A stretch of DNA of 64,000 bases from NCBI RefSeq assembly GCF_031143425.1, contig NC_090439.1:347814027-347878026 (forward strand), read 5' to 3'. This document shows positions 57,001 to 64,000 of the stretch, piece after piece. How positions within the stretch are numbered: position 1 is the first letter of the stretch; each line of letters begins with the position of its first letter. Made by a program: the position numbers and the translations under genes. The notes beneath the pieces were generated by a model, which saw nothing but the letters and a program-made list of their open reading frames with translations, made no database searches and had not been told where the DNA came from. Origin of the DNA: Pleurodeles waltl (Eukaryota; Chordata; Amphibia; Caudata; Salamandridae).

Positions 57001-57540
57001 TATTTAATATTAACAGTTAGCCAAACCAGCATTTCTCTTGCATAATGTACGAAATATTTATTTTTAAAAGAACACATCCTTAGTGAAATAAGGTCTGTCT
57101 ACGCAGTCTTGTGCTCTTTGGATAATGAAAAGCATATCTTTTGAGGAAAAAAACGAAACCATGCATGTACCACATGGCTGCAAATTGATTGCTGATGCCA
57201 GATGTACTCATGGTTCAAGTTTATGAACATTCTATCGTCCTTAAAGAAACAAGCATTGACAAAGATGCTGTCTCTGGCTTAAATTTTGAATTCTCGCTAA
57301 AATATTTAACAAAATTTTGCTGCAATAAAAAAGAAAGCATTGGTAAAAACCCAATAGGTCTCGTCTTTGAGACCTAATGGCTTTGTCAGTGGTTTCCTGC
57401 CATGTTGTGCAACTGTGCTAATTAAGAAAAATTAAAGTTCGATGCGGCCGGGCGCATCATTTTTTAGACATGCACCATGCATGCAGTGCCTACAAAATGA
57501 TGGGAATATATATATATATTTTTTTTTTTGCCGATCCAAG
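54055..57540. other. Non-coding; no gene recognised
   Basis: Mixed DNA with no supported exon. A TA/CA simple repeat lies near 55535-55565. The stretch 56040-56790 is less A/T-rich, lacks repeat symmetry and has TCF- and SOX-type words (TTTGATC, AACAAAG), so it may be regulatory; this is weak inference. Confidence 0.35.
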
Positions 57541-57898
57541 TTAAATCAGCAAATATAAAGGGCCTTTATTTTTTAAAGCGTGAGTCGAGGGAAGCAATCT
57601 CGGGACTTGGTGGGGAGTAGGAGCAACAGATGACAGAACAGGAGGGCATGGGTGGAGTGAAGCAACATGGAGGAGATAGGTGGAGAGGAGATGCAACGGA
57701 TGAGAGAGCAACATTGAATGGCCGGGGATAAGCAAAGGGGTGAGAAAGCAATTGGAGGGAAGACACCAGCGCAAGTGCAACATGGAGGGTGGTGGAGAGA
57801 TGCACATGAGCGACGGAGTAGAGGAGGAAAAAAAGCACATATGGGAGGCTACTCGAAAATACATACACTCTTGTGGACTGCTTAACCACAATGAAAAT
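57541..57898. other. Purine-rich non-coding stretch
   Basis: GGAG- and GCAAC-rich DNA on the + strand. The minus-strand open frame that runs through it into the neighbouring repeat is a composition effect. Confidence 0.4.
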
Positions 57899-58322
57899 AA
57901 GCATTTGCAATGCAATGGGTCTCGCATTTGCTTGAGTTAGAGCTATAAGCGTTGTAAACTCGTAACCAGATTTTTCGTGCCACATAAATTGAAAATGAAA
58001 AGTAATGCAGGTCAGATAAGCGAGCTGATTCAAAGTGCCATCCCATGAGCATAAAGGAGACACTAAAAAGGAAAAAGAAGTTTGCTTGCAGTCAAACGTA
58101 TCAGCAAGAGTGCAATTAGTCATGTAACAGGGTCGATGTCCAAGGCGGTAACCAAACTGTCCCAAGGAAGGACAAATGTAAAGCATTTATCAATCATAAA
58201 TGATTTTTGAAGGGCAAGCCCATGAACGAGCAATAGTGATGAGCATGAGGTGGGCATGGCTAAAAGCCCAAATAGATAACAACAAGTTGGAAAAGCAACA
58301 TTGTGCGCTGCTATGCTCGACC
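57899..58322 (-). repeat. Second copy of the 425-bp interspersed repeat
   Basis: 424 bp; the minus strand begins GGTCGAGCAT and ends GCAAATGCTT, matching 38130-38555 from end to end. Equal length and matching ends in both copies show a discrete mobile unit. Flanking duplication not clear here. Confidence 0.65.
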
Positions 58323-59247
58323 GAAGAAGGAGTTCTTGAAATTCAAGCAGTGGGAGCACAGAAGTCAGCCAATCAAAAGAGATGGTAAGGAGACTTTGCT
58401 CCACAGGAGGGACAAACACATGATTGACAGCTTGGAACACAAATAAGAAGCAGGGAAATAAATAAGAGTGACAGGAAAGGCAACCCATGGTAAGCAGTGG
58501 GTGGGCTCCAAGTGTTTAAATGGTCTTGGTAAGCCCACAATAGGTCTAGCAAAAGACATCACATGTGCTGTCTAGTCTGCACGACGTAAATAAAACAAAA
58601 GACAATTGTTTTCTATATACGGTGCATCTAAGAGAGAAAGAACTGAAGGTAGCAAGATTCAGGTTCGCTTTGAGGTGTAAAATAGTCCCTCTTGCATTGG
58701 AGTGTAAGCTCTTCATAGAAGACAAAATCCGCGTCGGATGTGTCAGTTTTTCTTCTTTTGGCAAGAACGTGAACGTTGGTAGTGTGTGTTGTGTGTTTGT
58801 ACATGTGTATGTGCATGTGATTGCTTTTGATTTCATGAGAACTCAATTGTCTGATGTAATTGAGGTTGCATGGCTGCATTCCACTTGTTTTTTTTAAATT
58901 TTAAATTGAAAACTTAATGCAGCTTATGCTGGCATCTCTACATTGATGTCATTGTTTTTTTCCCTACATGCAGTCAAAATGATGCACTACTTTTATCATC
59001 ACCATACCTGATTTCTTCCTTTGCATTTAGTGATAATTTAAAATGCTTCTGCGGCCCTCTGCATCTCACAGCCTAATTACGTTAAAAAGGCATTTCTTTT
59101 CTAATTCTGACATTTCATTACAACATTTTGGGCTACCTTTCATTTCCCGTGATAATGTCAAAGATGACAGTAGTAGGAGTTTTATGGCCCATCAGAGTTA
59201 CAGGATCCTCTGTAATCTCAGAGATCCAGTTGTTTCATCCTAAATAC
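58323..59247. other. Non-coding, no feature recognised
   Basis: No supported gene. Part of 58323-58560 may be an older repeat next to the 425-bp copy. Confidence 0.35.
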
Positions 59248-59250
59248 TTA

Positions 59251-59407
59251 GGCCCATATTTATACTTTTTTAGCGCCGCATTTGAGTCATTTTTTTACGC
59301 AAAAGCAGCGCAAATGTACAAAATATAATTGTATTTTGTAAGTTTGCGCCGCTTTTGCGTCAAAAAATGACGCAAATGCAGCGCTAAAAAAAGCATAAAT
59401 ATGGGGC
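59251..59407. mobile_element. 157-bp miniature inverted-repeat element, Harbinger-like
   Basis: Nearly perfect palindrome: GGCCCATATTTATACTTTTT at the left pairs with its near reverse complement at the right. Flanked by TTA at 59248-59250 and 59408-59410. Non-coding. Confidence 0.85.
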
Positions 59408-59410
59408 TTA

Positions 59411-60296
59411 GGCTCCTTAAAGCAGCTGAAATGTCCTAGTGAATCTCTGATGAAAAATGTGTAATCATTAGGGGAGTCAGTTGAGTGACTTCCGTTTCTC
59501 CTGGTAATTCAGTTCCTCCCTCCCACAATCACAAACAACTATCAGTATTTCCCGGAATCAGAAATACCAGGCCAGAATCCGGAGCACTTGCTCTGAAGCC
59601 CTTAGTCTTTGCTCTTCTGCAGTCTAGAAAGTGAAGTTTCTTAGAAAATGACTTTGCTTGGTAACTTTGCTTGCACACTTCAGGTGCCTCAAATTTGGTA
59701 AATTGATGCAAAGAGTTCCCTTGCTCAGTCATCCTCCCCCAAACTGTTATACTAAACTCCATATTTGGTGAGTGGACAGTGCATCAAATACATTTCACCT
59801 TATTGAAATTGAGTTTTTAAGTATGTTATTTTAAATGATTCTTGTATGACCCAGAAGGAAATTAGTTTTGTCTAGGATGACAAAAACAAAGTAATATATC
59901 ATGCAAACAAGCCTGTAGGATTCACTCATTACCACTGTTCCACCCCTCTCATTCAAAGTAGTGGAGATTGGTAATTGGGCGAGCTGATTAAATTTCTATT
60001 GAAGGCGAAATAATTCAGTGGTTTCAAATGACCCTTACACTCTTCAAACTACTAGTAGAAGGGATTTTGGAAGCTAGTATACGACAGCACAATACTACAC
60101 TTGAAATTGTACGGCTTCCTGAAAGCAGCCTGCAAGATACTTTTACCATATGAAGAGAATAACGTTTCACGTTTGATTCTATAGTATGGGGCAAGTTGAC
60201 ATTTCCCAACTGATTGCTGGTTTATGACATCGGCTTAACACTCTCTCCAATCCACTGAATGGAGGAAAAAAATTCAAACAGTTCCCTTCTGCTGAC
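59411..60296. other. Non-coding, no feature recognised
   Basis: No supported gene or repeat. Confidence 0.35.
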
Positions 60297-60304
60297 AGTG
60301 CAGA

Positions 60305-60804
60305 CAGTCGAGTCTCGCAGTTGTAGCAGGGGTGGGGCGGCGTTTGTAAGGAGGGCGGGGATTAATAAAATAAATGTAAAAAATAAAAACACTTACCTCT
60401 TCCGTCGCGCCGCAACGCTCATCTCCTTCATCGTCACCGCAGGCACAGGGTCCCAGCATGCCCTGGGCTAATCTTGACGCTGCTCAGAGCAGCATCAGGA
60501 TTGGCTGGGAGCGCCCACCTAGGGTGCTTCCAGGCAGACTGGGAGCCTGTGCAGGCTCTCAACTGGGCTGGAGACAGCCTATTGCGCATGTGTGTTTGGC
60601 CGGCCCAAGACGGCTGGCCAAACACACATGCGCTCTGAGGAGAGTGCACTGTGCACTCCCCTCACTGCTCGTGACCTCACTGCCCGCCCATTTTGCAAGG
60701 AAACGATAGTAAACATGGACATTGGAAAGGAACTGCAGCAGTTGCTGCTGGCGGGGGGGGGGCTGGGGCGTCGCTCCTCCGTCCAAGCAGAGGAGCCGCC
60801 ACTG
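60305..60804. mobile_element. 500-bp non-autonomous hAT-like element
   Basis: Flanked by the 8-base duplication AGTGCAGA (60297-60304 and 60805-60812). Short inverted ends: CAGTCGAG at the left, and CAGTGGCGG as the reverse complement of the right end. Eight-base duplications and CAG-type ends are typical of hAT. GC-rich, with an inner inverted repeat pairing ATGTGTGTTTGGCC (near 60589) with GGCCAAACACACAT (near 60617). No transposase frame. Confidence 0.75.
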
Positions 60805-60812
60805 AGTGCAGA

Positions 60813-63800
60813 CATTATATCCAACCGCTTAAATTGTCTTTCAATTTCAGTGTAGAAATTCTATATGCTGGACAAGCTGCCTCACATTCCCATTCATGAA
60901 GTCATCACGACTCCCCCAACAAGGGTGCAACTAAACCAATACAAATCACCATAAGATCTTTCTCAGAGTTCTGTCTTGACACACATAAAGAGGAAGTTAT
61001 TGCACTCTCACTCCTTCTTACATCTAATATCAATACACTTCAAAACACTCAACAGAAACATTTGCAATAACCTTCAACCATGCTGTTCACCAAAATCGTG
61101 ACCAAAACCACCCACCCACGGTTACAGTGAAGCAATAATTCCAAATGAAAGAGTTCTGTGACTTACAAATAATGCCAAAAACAACACCCACAAAGTCAAG
61201 TTATGCATTACAGTCATCATCTAAGCCACAATAAGAGCAAGGCTCTCATCAGGGTAGTCAACCACTGCAATCAACCAAACACTTGTAACCACTTCCCACA
61301 CTCAGTACAAAAACCAACAGGCATAACTATGTACTTTTATCATCAACGTATACACAAGCAAACACAACATACATCTCACAACAAACCTGATTAAAATACA
61401 AATACAACACACTGGAAAGCCCCAGCTGGCAATTCCTTCTTGCCTATGCATAGCAACACAAACTCATTCTAAGACACCCCATAGGGCACAAACCTCGCTC
61501 ATTAAATCAGTCTTCAGGTAGCACTTGCTCCTGTCCTCAACATCATCAAATCAACTGCATATGAAAACCGTAGGCTCTATTCACTAATTAAATCATCTCT
61601 GCACACCAATATGTGGTCAGCACAGACTTCCACATCAAATTTCCATTATTACCCCAAAGGTAAGCCTGCTTCCATTTAAAATAGACATGAATGTTGAAAG
61701 TGTTTTCTATATAGCAGTACTCAAAAACAGAGTTCAATCTCTTATTAGCACTGATCTCCTTCACTTGCAACAGTGGCTCTCCGACATGAGCTTTGGGGGC
61801 TGCTCCCCATCTCAACGAATGTGCAAAATGATTTTATCTCGCCCCTGCTAGAGCTACTCATTCTTGTCCACATTAACCTGAAGACTGTCTGCCTCATGTT
61901 CAAGCCTGTGAAAACCTAGAATTCTACCTACCTAGGAGAGACGTTCTCCAGATCATGCAATTTCCACACAGTAGAGTCTGTCCATTATCCAGGAGGAGAT
62001 CCAGAAAAGGCAAAAGGTAAATAAAAGATATCACATTAATCCGTCCTCTAGCTGTATCCTTGTTGAACTGTCAACAGCATTTGATGCTTGTATTTCAGAA
62101 TGTTGAAAACAATTTAACTTGTAAAAATAGTATAGCCAAAATACTGACAACCCGAATATTGTGAATCAGTGGTGGCTGACAAAATTTGAAAGTAGTGAGG
62201 CGTAAAAGTTGAGTATGACTTTTGTGTACGATGCAAAGCGAGCACGCCTAATGGACAAACTCAGGGTTTAAGAAAAGACTGGCCAATGGTGCATTTTAAA
62301 GTAAATTAAGTTAGTGAGAAAGCAAGGTTTAAAAAGCAGTGAGAATGTATAATTATGAAATATTCAGTACATTAAAAATGCCCATATCTTACAGAATTAA
62401 TATGTTCAACAGTTGCTGTAATGTGAAAATTGTACAGCACTACTTCAGACCCTTTAAAGTGTGTGCTTGTCCAGTGTCTTGCATAGCATGTGGCATCTAT
62501 TTTGGAAGAAAATGCTCTGTCATTGAGAAATATGTGCAGACAGGTCTTTAAGAGAAATGCAAAAAGTGAGGGCTCTCTAACATGTAAAATACATTTCTGT
62601 GATTCCAATAGTATGCCACTAACAGGTATTTTGGTTTCTTTCTGAGATGTTATTTTATCTAGATATATAACACAAATGACATACACCTAAACGCTGTCAG
62701 GATTATTGGCTTTGTCCATGGCTGTTAGCTATTTAAGATAAATGAATAACAACAGTGATGTGTTCTAAATAATTAACACTGGAAATGTTTCAGTTGTGAA
62801 TTAAATATTATTGAGGCCAGTGGAAGCAGCATTTGGCTTCAGTTATGTGTGCTATTTATGTTAGATATGTATGCACTTTTTCTTTCCATCTCTCAATCCC
62901 TCTGCACATCTTTATCCTAATTTCTTTCCTCATCAGTACCCTGTTTTCACAGTCCACTGAATGCATTTCCTCACATCTCCCTCACTTTACCGCCCCCAAA
63001 CATTCACTGCACTTTTGACATCTGTATACTCCCTTCACACACATTTAGATGAAATTTCAATTGCAACTGCAATACATGACTATTGTTTTGTGTGCTCCTC
63101 AGAAAGGCTAACCCACTAAAAAGCACTTTGCTTTGTCAGCTTCAGCCTCAGTGTAAGAACTCTCAGTCAAATCCCCTCATAAACACCTTGTCCGATTCAA
63201 AGAATACACTGTACAAAAGTAATAAGATGCATGAAAATGTACAGAAACACAGCATGATGAAATAGCAAACTCTCTTGGGGTATGCACGATTAAGTAAAAG
63301 AAAGGTAAGTGCAAATTAGTTGCATATATGTTTTTTAAACCGTGTAAATATATGTAATGCATTGACTCAGTAAATGACCTCTTCACTACAAACTTCATCA
63401 GGTCAACCATAACTATCTTCAACCTATGCGTTCATTAAACTAAGTACATGCATTGTGTTAAAATGCTCAACTCAATAGTAAATAAATTGCAAATACAATT
63501 TGCACACACAGCCACATAGCCAAACTCCGGAAAAAAAACAGAATGGAGAGGCTCAATTTTCTTTACAGTGCCAAATGGCCAGTTTCTGGAGGAAAATGTA
63601 AAATTTGGAAGAGAATTTGCAAGCTAACGTTCCTCCACTCTACTGTTCTGATAGAAATAATATACCCAGGCTGTGATTTCTCCTCCTTAAGCCACCTTTA
63701 CTTCATAAACTCTAAATCAAGTCCAAAGATTATCCTCTCACTATCAGCAACTCTGGATACATTAAAGATGCTCTTTAGCCAACACCTATCACTGACCAGT

Positions 63801-64000
63801 GAACAGCTGCATTGTTTGAAAATCTTTTTCATTTATCTTGCATTTTATGTTTGCGGCGCTTCCCTGCTTCAACAAAATGATGTTTTATATTGCTCTGGAT
63901 CCAGTAAAGCTACTTTGAGCATGCATCTCTGACGTTTTGATGGCATCCGGGCCAACAAACTGAATTTGGCCCTTTATAGGGTGAGGACCTTCTACACAGG
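60813..64000. other. Non-coding, no feature recognised
   Basis: 60900-61560 is A/C-rich; the rest is A/T-rich. Several short open frames, up to 129 codons at 63543-63932, have no recognisable domain or splice context. Confidence 0.35.

Noticed and set aside
57566..58186. A minus-strand frame of 206 codons, part of which resembles a frame at 38320-38565.
   Set aside because: The likeness comes from the shared 425-bp DNA repeat. The frame is broken in the other copy, and the rest is purine-rich DNA.
63543..63932. A + strand frame of 129 codons near the right end.
   Set aside because: No recognisable family or splice context; no supporting signal besides length.

Overview
This window looks like non-coding, repeat-dominated DNA from a large-genome vertebrate, most likely a salamander or newt. 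That assignment is inference: it rests on the density of giant-LTR Gypsy elements, the mix of DNA-transposon miniatures and the absence of compact genes. No bacterial-type genes, tRNAs, rRNAs or CRISPR arrays were seen.

Layout. 1-2428 (-): decayed gag of an endogenous retrovirus, cut by the left window edge; its leader and probable LTR continue to about 14783. 2986-13666 (+): complete but broken Gypsy element (element 1), flanked by the target duplication ACTTA and inserted into the retroviral leader. About 14784-17521: truncated LTR of a related family, carrying a 171-bp miniature inverted-repeat element. 18700-19400: a CpG-rich promoter-like stretch and the only candidate host exon (ATG at 19253, splice donor at 19384). 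19384-37710: probable intron or intergenic DNA with several palindromic or inverted-repeat DNA elements (22404, 25038, 28080, 31170), a diverged 315-bp repeat set (25.85-27.83 kb), a LINE fragment split by another LTR-like block (31.67-34.25 kb) and a duplicated segment (35.4 and 36.15 kb). 37716-40284: solo LTR with target duplication CAAAC and a nested 426-bp repeat. 40690-42030: C-rich minisatellite inside hairpin-forming flanks. 42801-54049 (-): element 2, a young, nearly intact Gypsy element with two 2,995-bp LTRs and target duplication CCTGC. 54055-64000: mostly unassigned, with a second copy of the 425-bp repeat (57.9 kb), a 157-bp miniature element (59251) and a 500-bp hAT-like element (60305).

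The two complete elements are the main content. Both encode gag, protease, integrase, reverse transcriptase and RNase H in that order and in one reading frame. Integrase lies before reverse transcriptase, which is the order known for the Gmr1 clade of Ty3/Gypsy and unlike ordinary Gypsy elements. Element 2 has one in-frame stop in 1,652 codons and LTRs that differ at about 8 of 2,995 positions by eye, so it inserted recently. Element 1 has at least three stops and two frameshifts, and LTRs diverged by roughly 5%. The gag proteins show a SAP-like N-terminal motif, a coiled coil, a SCAN-like capsid segment and a variant CCHC knuckle. I see no clearly new biological system; the most interesting material is the gag architecture, the hairpin-rich U3 of element 2 and the unidentified first exon.
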